A DNA stretch of 64,000 nt from OLB7 sp966250335 (GTDB lineage: Bacteria > Bacteroidota > Ignavibacteria > OLB7). The position numbers and the translations under genes are program-made. The stretch spans positions 124,001 through 188,000 of the forward strand of contig CBINGZ010000003.1 in NCBI GenBank assembly GCA_966250335.1, given 5' to 3'. Of the stretch, positions 27,003 through 34,664 are shown in pieces. Within the stretch, counting starts at the first letter, position 1; each line of letters starts with the position of its first letter. The notes beneath the pieces are model-generated. The model ran no database searches and was not told where the DNA came from. It saw only the letters and a program-made list of their open reading frames with translations.

Positions 27003-27920
27003 ATGAAGATCATCGATCTCACCTGGCGGCTTCCGGGGCCGCTTGCCGCATACTTCCTTGCCCATCAGGGGATGACGGTCATCAAGTACGAGGACCGCCG
27101 CCGCCGCGATCCCTTCCTTCAATGGAGCTGGGACCTCGCCTTCACCGAGGTCTACAACGTCTTCCAGGAGGCGAAGGATCTCCGCCTGATCGACTTCGAC
27201 AACCCCGACGACGTGGCGGCGATGCACCGTGAGATCGCCTCGGCCGACGCCGTGGTCATGGGCTTCCCTCCCAGGGTCGAGGAGAAGCTGGGGCTGACGG
27301 AGGAGGATATCGCCCGGTCGTTCACCGGGGTCTGCTTCACGCGGCTCGGGTTCCGTCCCGGCGACGACCATTCGGCGCACGATCTGAACACGCTGGCGCA
27401 GAGCAACCTGCTCAAGATGCATATCCTCGATCGCCGCGACGACATCGTCGCCCCCCCCTTCCTGCCGGTCACCGGGATGTTCTATTCATATCACATCGCG
27501 ATGACGGTCCTTGCCACGGCTCTCCGGCAGAAGGAGCAGCAGGAGCCGATCCAGAACAGGTGCTACCTGCAGGATGCGGTCGACCAGGCGCAGCGTGCCT
27601 ACTACCCCGCGAGCGTGCAGGAGCGGACCCCCGCCACCTTCCTGCACAACGGGCGGTTCCCCTGCTACAACCTCTACCGTACGCTCGACGGCGGTTACCT
27701 TGCCGTCGCCGCGGTCGAGCCGAAGTTCTGGTCCCGCTTCCGCGAGCTCACCGGCCTCCACGATCTCGGCGACGACGACGGCCTGAGCCACGGCGAGCGC
27801 GCCGCTCAGGTCAAGGAGACGATCTCCGCCGCGATCCGCAGCAGAACCGCCGACGAATGGCGCGCGATCTTCGCCGGACACGATTCCTGCGTCGATCTTG
27901 TGGGGCCGTGGGGGGAGTAG
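27003..27920 (+). CDS. CaiB/BaiF-type (family III) CoA-transferase homologue
   Basis: 305 residues, shorter than the usual 380-430. The N-terminus IIDLTWRLPGPLAAYFLAHQG and the phrases IKYEDRRRRDPF and AHDLNTLAQSN match class III CoA-transferases and alpha-methylacyl-CoA racemases (family phrase GHDINYL). By eye, the segment PFLPVTGMFYSYHIAM aligns with the catalytic-Asp region (NLLGDFGGGG-like), and Val156 falls where the Asp should be. It may be a divergent or non-catalytic family member. It lies upstream of an acyl-CoA mutase gene, so acyl-CoA handling is a fair guess, but the substrate is unknown. A small helix-turn-helix-like gene lies between. Confidence 0.75.
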   Translation: MKIIDLTWRLPGPLAAYFLAHQGMTVIKYEDRRRRDPFLQWSWDLAFTEVYNVFQEAKDLRLIDFDNPDDVAAMHREIASADAVVMGFPPRVEEKLGLTEEDIARSFTGVCFTRLGFRPGDDHSAHDLNTLAQSNLLKMHILDRRDDIVAPPFLPVTGMFYSYHIAMTVLATALRQKEQQEPIQNRCYLQDAVDQAQRAYYPASVQERTPATFLHNGRFPCYNLYRTLDGGYLAVAAVEPKFWSRFRELTGLHDLGDDDGLSHGERAAQVKETISAAIRSRTADEWRAIFAGHDSCVDLVGPWGE

Positions 27921-27986
27921 GGGCACCACCGGCACTCTGGAACTGTTCCTCTACCTGATACCGGATTGAATACGAACAGGGATCTT

Positions 27987-28241
27987 ATGGAATTCCACGA
28001 TAAACTCGCCCTCATCCGCCTGCTCCTCCAGGGGCGTGAACGCGATGCGTCGCAGGCAGGTTTCTGCGACAGGGAGCGGAGCGAGATACGAACCTCGCTC
28101 CTGCTCCACGGCTATCTGGAGGAAGCGTCTTCGGCCGGCCCCGATGATGATTATCTGCGCGAGGAACGCGGATCGCGATATACCATGACCGACGAGGGAA
28201 GAAGATTCCTCAACCGGCTGGAGCGGAGAACCGCGGTCTGA
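27987..28241 (+). CDS. Small winged-helix-like protein
   Basis: 84 residues. ATG 27987 follows AGGGATCTT, a good ribosome site. The sequence has a helical start (FHDKLALIRLLLQGRERD), a short second helix (ERSEIRTSLLLHGYLEE) and an end typical of the wing of PadR/MarR-like domains: RYTMTDEGRRFLNRLERR. It is charged and has no export signal. It could be a DNA-binding regulator of the flanking CoA genes, but family membership is suggested only by the T-DEGRRFL phrase. Confidence 0.65.
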   Translation: MEFHDKLALIRLLLQGRERDASQAGFCDRERSEIRTSLLLHGYLEEASSAGPDDDYLREERGSRYTMTDEGRRFLNRLERRTAV

Positions 28242-28342
28242 TCTTGCGGCATTGAACGGAGAGCCCCGGCGGCTCCCCCGCCCTCGCGCGCCACCCCCCC
28301 GAAGCGCAACACACCGACATTTCCCGCCTCCCTCATCCTTCG

Positions 28343-28348
28343 TATCTT
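28343..28348 (+). promoter_or_regulatory. Candidate TATCTT promoter box for the mutase gene
   Basis: TATCTT lies 47-52 bp upstream of the ATG at 28395 and fits the recurring TA-N2-TT pattern in this window. No clear -33 box is seen. Confidence 0.25.
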
Positions 28349-28394
28349 CCGAACCTTCTGAAAAGTATTCACTCAACTGGAACAGGTGATCATC

Positions 28395-30104
28395 ATGGAG
28401 ATGAACGGCACGCCGACGAACGGCCATGCAGGCAATGGCGCCGGCGATCAGCTTTCGCTCGATTTCGGCCCCGCGAGGGAGAAGTGGGAAGGTGAGGCCG
28501 CCCGTGCGAAGACCACGGGCTTCAAGCACACGACCCTCTCCGGGAACGAGGTGGAGCTGATGGCCCTGCCGGATAACCGGAGCGAGCGGGACTACATGGA
28601 GAAGCTCGGCTTCCCCGGCGAGTACCCCTACACCAGAGGTATCCACGCGAACATGTATCGCGGCAAGGTCTGGACCATGCGCCAGTTCGCCGGGTTCGGC
28701 ACGCCGGAGGATACCAACGCCCGCTTCAAATACCTGCTCGAACACGGCCAGACCGGTCTCTCCACCGCCTTCGATCTCCCGACCCTCATGGGACGCGACG
28801 CCGACGATCCGATGTCGGAGGGGGAGGTCGGCATCTGCGGTGTGGCCGTTTCATCGCTTGCCGATATGGAGATCCTCTTCAGCGGCATCCCGCTCGACAA
28901 GGTCTCCACCTCGATGACGATCAACTCCCCGGCGATCATGGTCTTCGCCTACTACCTGGCGGTCGCCGAGAAACAGGGAGTCGGCTTCGAGAAACTGCGC
29001 GGTACCCTGCAGAACGATATTCTGAAGGAGTATATCGCACAGAAGGAATATCTCTTCCCCCCACGCCCCTCCGTCCGGATCATCACCGACATGATCGAGT
29101 GGTGCACCGACAACGCTCCCCAGTGGAACCCGGTCTCGATCAGCGGCTATCATATCCGCGAGGCGGGCTCCACCGCCGCGCAGGAGCTGGCGTTCACCCT
29201 GGCCGACGGGTTCGCCTACGTGGAGGCGTGCCTGGAACGGGGGATGGATATCGACAGCTTCGCTCCGCGCCTCTCTCATTTCTTCAACTCGCATGTCGAT
29301 TTCTTCGAGGAGATCGCCAAGTTCCGCGCGGCACGCCGGATCTACGCGCGGCGCATGCGCTACAAGTACGGCGCAAAGAGCCCCCGCTCCTGGATCCTCC
29401 GGTTCCATACGCAGACCGCCGGCTGCTCCCTCACGGCCCAGCAGCCTGAGAACAATATCGTAAGGACTGCTCTTGAGGGACTCGCCGCCGTCCTCGGCGG
29501 AACGCAGTCGCTCCACACCAACTCGATGGATGAGACCCTCGCGCTCCCGTCGGAGAAGGCGGTCAAGATCGCGCTCCGCACCCAGCAGGTGATCGCCTAC
29601 GAGACCGGCGTCATCAACTCCATCGACCCCCTCGGCGGCAGCTACTTCGTCGAGGCGATGACCGACCGGATCGAGGCGGAGGCCGAAGCGTACTTCGAGA
29701 AGATCGAGGCGCTCGGAGGGGTCATCCCCGCCATCGAGGCCGGCTTCTTCCAGCGCGAGATCGCCGATGCCGCCTACCGCTACCAGCGCGAGCTCGACGC
29801 GAAGGAGAAGATCATCGTCGGCGTCAACGACTTCGTGGAACAGGAGGAATCGATCGACATTCCGATCCTTCAGATCTCCAAGGAGGTCGAGGTCAAACAG
29901 GTCGAACGCCTGCGTGAGATGCGCGCCGGCCGTAATCAGGAGCGGGTCGACGAAACCCTCGCCGCGCTCCGCCGCTCCGCCGAGGACGGCACGAACATGA
30001 TGCCCCGCGTTCTCGACTGCGCCCGCGCCTACGTCACCGTCGGCGAGATGTGCCGGCTGCTGGAGGAGGTCTTCGGCGTCTACGAGGAGACTCCGGTCTT
30101 CTGA
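28395..30104 (+). CDS. Acyl-CoA mutase large subunit (methylmalonyl-CoA mutase type)
   Basis: 569 residues forming only the substrate-binding TIM-barrel chain of a B12-dependent carbon-skeleton mutase. Family phrases are clear: YPYTRGIHANMYRG, QFAGFGTPEDTN, GQTGLSTAFDLPTLMG, LRGTLQNDILKEYIAQKE, SISGYHIREAGS with His253 (His244 of the Propionibacterium enzyme), Gln349 in SLTAQQPENN, and GGTQSLHTNSMDE. The B12-binding domain is missing, as in split enzymes, and must come from a separate small subunit not seen here. Arg228 keeps the position of the CoA-carboxylate Arg207, but His84 replaces Tyr89. This makes methylmalonyl, isobutyryl or related substrates possible. GTG 28386 is an alternative start. 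Confidence 0.85.
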   Translation: MEMNGTPTNGHAGNGAGDQLSLDFGPAREKWEGEAARAKTTGFKHTTLSGNEVELMALPDNRSERDYMEKLGFPGEYPYTRGIHANMYRGKVWTMRQFAGFGTPEDTNARFKYLLEHGQTGLSTAFDLPTLMGRDADDPMSEGEVGICGVAVSSLADMEILFSGIPLDKVSTSMTINSPAIMVFAYYLAVAEKQGVGFEKLRGTLQNDILKEYIAQKEYLFPPRPSVRIITDMIEWCTDNAPQWNPVSISGYHIREAGSTAAQELAFTLADGFAYVEACLERGMDIDSFAPRLSHFFNSHVDFFEEIAKFRAARRIYARRMRYKYGAKSPRSWILRFHTQTAGCSLTAQQPENNIVRTALEGLAAVLGGTQSLHTNSMDETLALPSEKAVKIALRTQQVIAYETGVINSIDPLGGSYFVEAMTDRIEAEAEAYFEKIEALGGVIPAIEAGFFQREIADAAYRYQRELDAKEKIIVGVNDFVEQEESIDIPILQISKEVEVKQVERLREMRAGRNQERVDETLAALRRSAEDGTNMMPRVLDCARAYVTVGEMCRLLEEVFGVYEETPVF

Positions 30105-30468
30105 TCGCGCCCGATCTCGTCATGGATATATCGTAACAAGTAACGGCGCCCATCCTGGAGAGGGGCGCCGTTCGGTTGTCTGAGAGAGGGGATAAAGTTC
30201 TATCCGTCGCCTTCCTCTCTCCTCTCAAGCTCGCGGGGCCCCTCCCCCGCTCGTGCCGGCTTCGCCCGCGTTGCCGTCAGGCCCCGCCGGTCGGAAGAAC
30301 ATATCGCGATCGTCGGCGCCTCGGGAGTTCCGGGGGGCGCGCCGGCGGCCCCGGGCCTTCGCGAGCCGCGTCGTTCGTCACACGGCCCGGGCGGTTGCGT
30401 CCAACTGATGGTCGGATTCCGACCGAACTACGAACCAGACTTTTCTCAACTACCGAGGAATATTCGTC
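30105..30468. other. Gene-free stretch with one hairpin
   Basis: About 364 bp after the mutase gene. It contains the perfect hairpin at 30142-30172 and otherwise GC-rich sequence without a supported gene. Short open frames in it have no ribosome site or recognisable product. Confidence 0.55.
30142..30172 (+). terminator. Hairpin after the mutase gene
   Basis: AACGGCGCCC (30142-30151) pairs perfectly with GGGCGCCGTT (30163-30172) around an 11-base loop, 38 bases after the stop. No T-run follows (CGGTTGTC), so it may be a weak terminator or an mRNA-end stabiliser. Confidence 0.55.
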
Positions 30469-31248
30469 ATGCAGTACCGGAACGTTCTTCTTGTCATTGC
30501 CCTTCTCTTCTGCGGCATGACCGTTGCCTCCGCGCAGATCCGGGTTCCCACCAGGGTTCCGAGCAACAACGCAACGCCCCCCTCGGGAGGGAGCGCCGCG
30601 GCCTCCGACCGTCGGACCGTCGAGGTGACGGGGGAGGCGGAGATCCGGGTGGTGCCGGATGAAGCGGTCTTCAACTTCGGGATCGAGACCTCCAGCAAGG
30701 ATATCAACGAGGCGCGGAGCGAGAACGATCAGAAGATCAAGGATCTGCTGGCGCTCGTCCGGCGGATGGGGATCAAGGAGGAGCATATCCAGACCGATTT
30801 CCTGAATATCGAGCCACGATATCAGTACCGCGAGCAGGGACGGGATTTCCTCGGCTATTACACGACCCGCAACGTTACCGTCACCCTGCGCGATCTCTCC
30901 AAGTTCGACGAGCTTCTCTCCCAGGCGCTGAAGCTGGGGGTGAACTATGTGGGGCAGGCGCAGTTCCGCACCACGAAGCTGCGCGAACACCGCGACGAGG
31001 CTCGCGCCCAGGCCGCGCGCGCCGCAAAGGAGAAGGCGGAGGCGCTCGCCAGGGAGCTGGGGATGAGGATCGGCAAGCCGGTCACCATCAGTGAAGGGAC
31101 CGTCTGGGATGTGATCCCGGTCACGAGGCGCGGCGCCATGCAGAACACCATCACCGAGGAGGCGGGGGGAGGGGCCGGCGGCTCCACCATCGCTCCCGGA
31201 CAGATCGCCGTCACCGCCCGTGTGAGCGTGGCGTTCGAGATGTTCTGA
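30469..31248 (+). CDS. SIMPL-domain (DUF541) periplasmic protein
   Basis: 259 residues. A signal peptide of about 23 residues (NVLLVIALLFCGMTVASAQ) is followed by a low-complexity linker and a SIMPL domain: VEVTGEAEIRVVPDEAVFNF at the start, IQTDFLNIEPRYQY in the middle, then LREHRDEARAQAARAAKEKA and the YVGQAQF region. These proteins are periplasmic or outer-membrane associated and form oligomeric rings; the function is mostly unknown, with stress links in some bacteria. A Gly-rich insertion (EEAGGGAGGS) lies near the end. It appears monocistronic. Confidence 0.9.
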   Translation: MQYRNVLLVIALLFCGMTVASAQIRVPTRVPSNNATPPSGGSAAASDRRTVEVTGEAEIRVVPDEAVFNFGIETSSKDINEARSENDQKIKDLLALVRRMGIKEEHIQTDFLNIEPRYQYREQGRDFLGYYTTRNVTVTLRDLSKFDELLSQALKLGVNYVGQAQFRTTKLREHRDEARAQAARAAKEKAEALARELGMRIGKPVTISEGTVWDVIPVTRRGAMQNTITEEAGGGAGGSTIAPGQIAVTARVSVAFEMF

Positions 31249-31314
31249 GCCCGCCGGGGCCTTCGGTCCGGGCGAGGGGCGGAAACGGTCGGCGATCGCT
31301 CGCTCCGAAGTTTC

Positions 31315-31320
31315 TATCTT
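31315..31320 (+). promoter_or_regulatory. Candidate TATCTT promoter box for the prenyltransferase gene
   Basis: TATCTTGG begins at 31315, 39-44 bp before the ATG at 31359, and differs from TAnnTTTG at one defined position. No -33 element is clear. Confidence 0.3.
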
Positions 31321-31358
31321 GGCGGCAACGCAGCATTCACGCATCGAAATCCGGGTAC

Positions 31359-32270
31359 ATGTCACAGATTCAGTCGGCACGTGGGAACAGCGGGGGCTCA
31401 TCGGTTCGCGACCGCATCAGGCTGATGCGCCCCTCGCACTGGCTCAAGAACGGGTTCATCTTCGCTCCTCTGATCTACAGCAAGAACCTTCTGGAGCAGG
31501 AGTATGTGGCGCCGGCGCTTCTGGCGTTCTTCGCCTTCTGCTTCGTCAGTTCGTCGGTCTACATCCTCAACGACATCGTCGACCGGAAGGCCGACGCCGA
31601 GCATCCGAAGAAGCGGCACCGTCCGATCGCGTCGGGGCGGGTGAGCGTCGGGTCGGCGCTGGTGCAGCTTGCCGTGGTGTTCGGGGTGGCGGTCGCCTTC
31701 GCGATGATGCTGCCGTGGAAGGCGATGCTTCTGATCGGCGTCTATGCCGTTCTCAATCTCGGCTACTCGTTCGGACTGAAGCATGTGGTGCTGATCGACA
31801 TCTTCATCATTGCCGCCGGGTTCATGATCCGGGTGCTGACCGGCGGCTACGCGATCGACGTGGCGGTCACCACCTGGCTGATCACCTGCACCATGTTCCT
31901 CTCCCTCTTCCTCGGCGTCGCCAAGCGGCGAAGCGAGATCAACAACCTGAAGCGGGGGGAGAGTCGGAAGGTGCTGGACGACTACACGCCGGAGCTGGTG
32001 CGGCTGATCATGAACGTCTCGGTCGCCGGCTCCATCATGAGCTACGCGCTCTACACCATCGACGACCACACCGTCAGCTATTTCAACACGGACAAACTGA
32101 TCTACACCGTCCCGATCGTGATGTACGGAATCTTCCGCTACCTCTATCTGGACGAGAAGATGCAGACCGCCGAAAACCCCGTCTCGGTCGTCGCCCGCGA
32201 TCCCTCGCTGATCGCCACCGCGGTCGTGTGGGCGTTGACGTCGATTGCGATTATTTATATGGCGGGGTAG
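31359..32270 (+). CDS. UbiA-family decaprenyl-phosphate phosphoribosyltransferase
   Basis: 303 residues with about nine membrane helices. The Mg/diphosphate-binding motif NDIVDRKADAEHPKKRHRP (about 70-90) and the second Asp-rich site near KRRSEINNLK match the DppR (Rv3806c-like) branch of the UbiA superfamily. This branch transfers 5-phosphoribose to polyprenyl phosphate as the first step toward decaprenyl-phosphoryl arabinose or related ribose donors. Other UbiA enzymes use aromatic acceptors, but RPIASGRVS after the first motif favours this branch. It acts in the inner membrane. No DprE1/DprE2 gene is next to it, so the pathway cannot be shown from this window. Confidence 0.85.
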   Translation: MSQIQSARGNSGGSSVRDRIRLMRPSHWLKNGFIFAPLIYSKNLLEQEYVAPALLAFFAFCFVSSSVYILNDIVDRKADAEHPKKRHRPIASGRVSVGSALVQLAVVFGVAVAFAMMLPWKAMLLIGVYAVLNLGYSFGLKHVVLIDIFIIAAGFMIRVLTGGYAIDVAVTTWLITCTMFLSLFLGVAKRRSEINNLKRGESRKVLDDYTPELVRLIMNVSVAGSIMSYALYTIDDHTVSYFNTDKLIYTVPIVMYGIFRYLYLDEKMQTAENPVSVVARDPSLIATAVVWALTSIAIIYMAG

Positions 32271-32312
32271 GGGGGGGAGCCTGCTCCGTCCCTTGCTGCG
32301 ATGGTTGTCCTA

Positions 32313-32342
32313 AGGTAAGCAGGGCCTTCCTGTTACTTACCT
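32313..32342. repeat. Interrupted inverted repeat between convergent genes
   Basis: AGGTAAG (32313-32319) pairs with CTTACCT (32336-32342), and CAGG (32320-32323) with CCTG (32329-32332), leaving a 5-base loop and a three-base bulge. It lies between the genes ending at 32270 and 32420 and may help end transcription, but there is no T-run. Confidence 0.45.
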
Positions 32343-32419
32343 CGTCAACCACTCCGAATGCACGGAGATAGTATCGTGGTCGGATTGGCTGCCGTCATCG
32401 GCCCCGCTATCCGTGGTCG

Positions 32420-33085
32420 TCACCCGTCGGCCAGCATCCCCAGCTCCACGAGCCGCCGCCGCGCTCCCTCCACCCCCACGACACGGTGGGCTCTGAGTCC
32501 CGCCCGTACCGCCCCCTCCACGTTGATGATGTTGTCGTCCAGGAAGAGGATGCGTTCGGCAGGGGTTTCCATGACCTCCGTGATATGCCGGAACGCGTCG
32601 AGGTCCGGTTTGAGCCGCCCCATTTCGTAGCTGATGAAGCAGTGCCGGAAATGTCGTCCCAGGCCGTAATCGTCGCGCATGACGGGCCAGTGGAGTTCGT
32701 TGGTGTTGGAGAAGCAGGCGAGCGTGTAGCGGGGCTCCAGTTCGGCCATCAGCTCATCGGCGCCGGCGAATTTGCTGGAGAGCCAGGCCTGGAAATGCTC
32801 GAGGAGTTCATCCGGAGCCACCGGAAGCCCCAGCTCGGCCACGAGCTCGCGCGCGAAGAGGTCGGCCGAGCATTGTCCGCTCTCGAAGGCGCGGACGGTA
32901 GGGGATTCGAGCCATGTTTTCCAGAGTTCCTCCGGGGTCATCGTGTTCCCCATCCAGGCGATGAGGGGTTCCACGCCGGTCAGTTCCACCAGAACGCCGC
33001 CAAGGTCGAAGACGATCACATCGATGGTATCGGCATATTCCATACCGTGCCGGGGAGCGGAAGGGTTATCGTGTTCGGTCATCAT
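32420..33085 (-). CDS. HAD-superfamily phosphatase, YihX-like
   Basis: 221 residues. The haloacid-dehalogenase motifs are in order: motif I FDLGGVLVE (Asp27), motif II FSNTNE, the motif III Lys in GRLKPD, and motif IV FLDDN. The cap region is helical (PEELWKTWLESPTVRAFESG), as in the YihX subgroup, which dephosphorylates small sugar phosphates such as glucose-1-phosphate; the true substrate is unknown. Asp27 is followed by LGG rather than DxD, which is normal for this subgroup. Two adjacent ATGs (33085, 33082) are possible starts. It is cytoplasmic, with no clear operon partner. Confidence 0.85.
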   Translation of the reverse strand: MMTEHDNPSAPRHGMEYADTIDVIVFDLGGVLVELTGVEPLIAWMGNTMTPEELWKTWLESPTVRAFESGQCSADLFARELVAELGLPVAPDELLEHFQAWLSSKFAGADELMAELEPRYTLACFSNTNELHWPVMRDDYGLGRHFRHCFISYEMGRLKPDLDAFRHITEVMETPAERILFLDDNIINVEGAVRAGLRAHRVVGVEGARRRLVELGMLADG

Positions 33086-33185
33086 CTGCCGTTCATCCTA
33101 TTCTTCGGAAGACCCAACATACGACGGATCTTCCCGTGACGGCATTATCGAGCGGTAACAGGGGGGGATGAGGGCCTAAACGCGC

Positions 33186-33210
33186 GGCGCCCGTCGGATG
33201 GACGGGCGCC
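33186..33210 (-). terminator. Hairpin after the RRM gene
   Basis: GGCGCCCGTC (33186-33195) and GACGGGCGCC (33201-33210) form a perfect 10-bp stem with a 5-base loop, 38 bases past the RRM gene stop in its reading direction. A short GTTT follows on that strand. Confidence 0.65.
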
Positions 33211-33247
33211 TGCGATACGTCTGCGATACCGGTCCGCCGGGGACGGC

Positions 33248-33682
33248 TTAGTAGTTGCGGCTGTTGCTGTCCCAGTCGCGGCCGCCGCCGCGCGAGTTGC
33301 CGTAGCTGTCGTCGCCGCGCGAGCCGTAGCCGCCGTCGCGCGAACCGCCACGACCACCACCGCCGCCGTAACCACCGCGACCGCCGCCGCCGCCGTAACC
33401 GCCACGACCACCACCGCCGCCGCCGCTACGCTCCTCGCGAGGACGAGCCTCGTTGACGGTGAGGGTGCGACCGTTGACTTCCTTGCCGTGCATCGTCTCG
33501 ATGGCGCTTTCGCCTTCGCTGCGGTTTGCCATTTCGACGAAGCCGAAGCCGCGCGAACGGCCGGTTTCACGGTCCATGACGATCGATGCCGACTGGACGG
33601 TGCCGGAGGACTCGAACATGCGGGCCAGATCCTCGTCCGTCGTGCTGAACGACAGATTGCCCACGTATAACTTGATAGCCAT
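33248..33682 (-). CDS. RRM RNA-binding protein with Gly-rich tail
   Basis: 144 residues. An RNA-recognition motif fills residues 3-85, with RNP2 LYVGNL (5-10) and RNP1 RGFGFVEM (44-51), both with the needed aromatic residues. The tail (about 87-144) is a Gly/Arg/Tyr-rich low-complexity region with repeated RGGYGGGGG units. This matches the small RNA-chaperone type proteins of cyanobacteria and Bacteroidota, often induced by cold. ATG 33682 is chosen over an upstream in-frame GTG because GGAGAGGAG lies 8 bases before it. The tail repeats at DNA level make the region slippage-prone. A long leader is possible (see the promoter candidate). Confidence 0.92.
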   Translation of the reverse strand: MAIKLYVGNLSFSTTDEDLARMFESSGTVQSASIVMDRETGRSRGFGFVEMANRSEGESAIETMHGKEVNGRTLTVNEARPREERSGGGGGGRGGYGGGGGRGGYGGGGGRGGSRDGGYGSRGDDSYGNSRGGGRDWDSNSRNY

Positions 33683-33887
33683 AACTGACACTCCTCTCCC
33701 AGAGGGAGAACAGGGGAAGCGAGAACTCGATACGCTTCGGTGAGACGGTGGCAGCGAAGTCTTCTGGTTCTAATGCTCTTGCGAGCAGCTTCAGATTGTA
33801 AAACCGCTTCTCTACCTACACCCAACCGCTCGGATCAGTTAACCTACACGGCACCGCTTATCGATACGAGAAGCATGAACGGTTCGC

Positions 33888-33915
33888 ATAGTACGCAATT
33901 TCGATATACTAACAA
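33888..33915 (-). promoter_or_regulatory. Candidate sigma70-like promoter for the RRM gene
   Basis: On the minus strand TTGTTA (33915-33910) is followed after 16 bp by TACTAT (33893-33888). This would give a leader of about 200 nt before ATG 33682; long leaders are common for cold-regulated RNA-chaperone genes. Both hexamers deviate from consensus. Confidence 0.3.
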
Positions 33916-34003
33916 ACTGTCGTAACACATGATCGAGGCGCGATGTTGTGCCGATCCCCCCTCGTCCGGGGTGGAATCGGCGTGTGGCGAACGACGACTC
34001 ATC

Positions 34004-34011
34004 TATATTTG
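34004..34011 (+). promoter_or_regulatory. Perfect match to the Bacteroidota -7 box
   Basis: TATATTTG fits TAnnTTTG exactly and lies about 75 bp before the ATG at 34086. I cannot see a TTTG -33 element at the right distance. Confidence 0.35.
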
Positions 34012-34085
34012 CGGCTGTCCGCGTGTCAGGTCGAGGGGGTGTCGATCCCTGTTGCGCAGTGTCGTTTACGCGAGGAGCACAGGCA

Positions 34086-34640
34086 ATGAAATATCGTATG
34101 AAGATTGATATGGCGCCCCGATATGGCTTGATCTTGCTTCCGGTCCTCGTCATCGGGTGCGGCGGCGAAGCGGGGGAGCGGTCCCATCGCGAGCCGGCGG
34201 CCGATGAAAGAAGGGGGGGCGATTCAACGGCGGCGCCATTGGCCGAGCCGGCGCCCCCCGACCCGGGCCGGGTCTACACTCCCGGCAGAGAGGACCCGGT
34301 GCGGAAGGCCGTGCTCGACGCTCTCCGTGCGTCGGTCGAGGAGAAACTGGCTCAGGATGTGATATTCGAGGTGGAGTGGCTGAAGGTCAGGGAAGAGTGG
34401 GCGTTCATGCGCGGAACCCCCAGACGGGCCGACGGCGGGCCGGTTGATTATCGAAACACGATCTACCGGGAAGCGGTTGAGGAAGGGGTCTTCGACGACT
34501 GGATCTGTGCGCTCCTGACCTACAGGAACGGCCGGTGGAGCGTGACCGCTGAAGCGATCGGCGCCACCGACGTGCCGTACGTCGGCTGGCACCGGGAGTT
34601 CGGCGCCCCGCGCGAGATCTTCGATCATACCGACGAGTAG
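34086..34640 (+). CDS. Lipoprotein of unknown function
   Basis: 184 residues. After ATG 34086 (ribosome site GAGGAG) comes a basic start, the hydrophobic segment YGLILLPVLVIG and a lipobox Cys (IGC). A Pro/Ala-rich, disordered linker follows. The C-terminal about 100 residues form a compact domain (VEWLKVREEWAFMRGTPRRA, DDWICALLTYRNGRWSVT, IGATDVPYVGWHREFGAP) that I have the impression of seeing in other bacterial secreted hypothetical proteins, but whose function I do not know. Two alternative nearby ATGs exist. It converges with the SulP transporter gene, 24 bp away. Confidence 0.75.
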   Translation: MKYRMKIDMAPRYGLILLPVLVIGCGGEAGERSHREPAADERRGGDSTAAPLAEPAPPDPGRVYTPGREDPVRKAVLDALRASVEEKLAQDVIFEVEWLKVREEWAFMRGTPRRADGGPVDYRNTIYREAVEEGVFDDWICALLTYRNGRWSVTAEAIGATDVPYVGWHREFGAPREIFDHTDE

Positions 34641-34664
34641 AGGAAGCTATATATCCCGACAGGA

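Larger units (their letters stand above)
33683..34085. other. Divergent intergenic region, locally AT-rich
   Basis: 403 bp between the divergent RRM and lipoprotein genes. It is visibly AT-richer around 33840-33925. It carries promoter-like elements for both directions, but no gene that I can support; open frames here lack ribosome sites. Confidence 0.5.

Noticed and set aside
33320..33430. GC-rich DNA repeat as a separate repeat element
   Set aside because: It is explained by the RGGYGGGGG coding repeats in the RRM protein tail.
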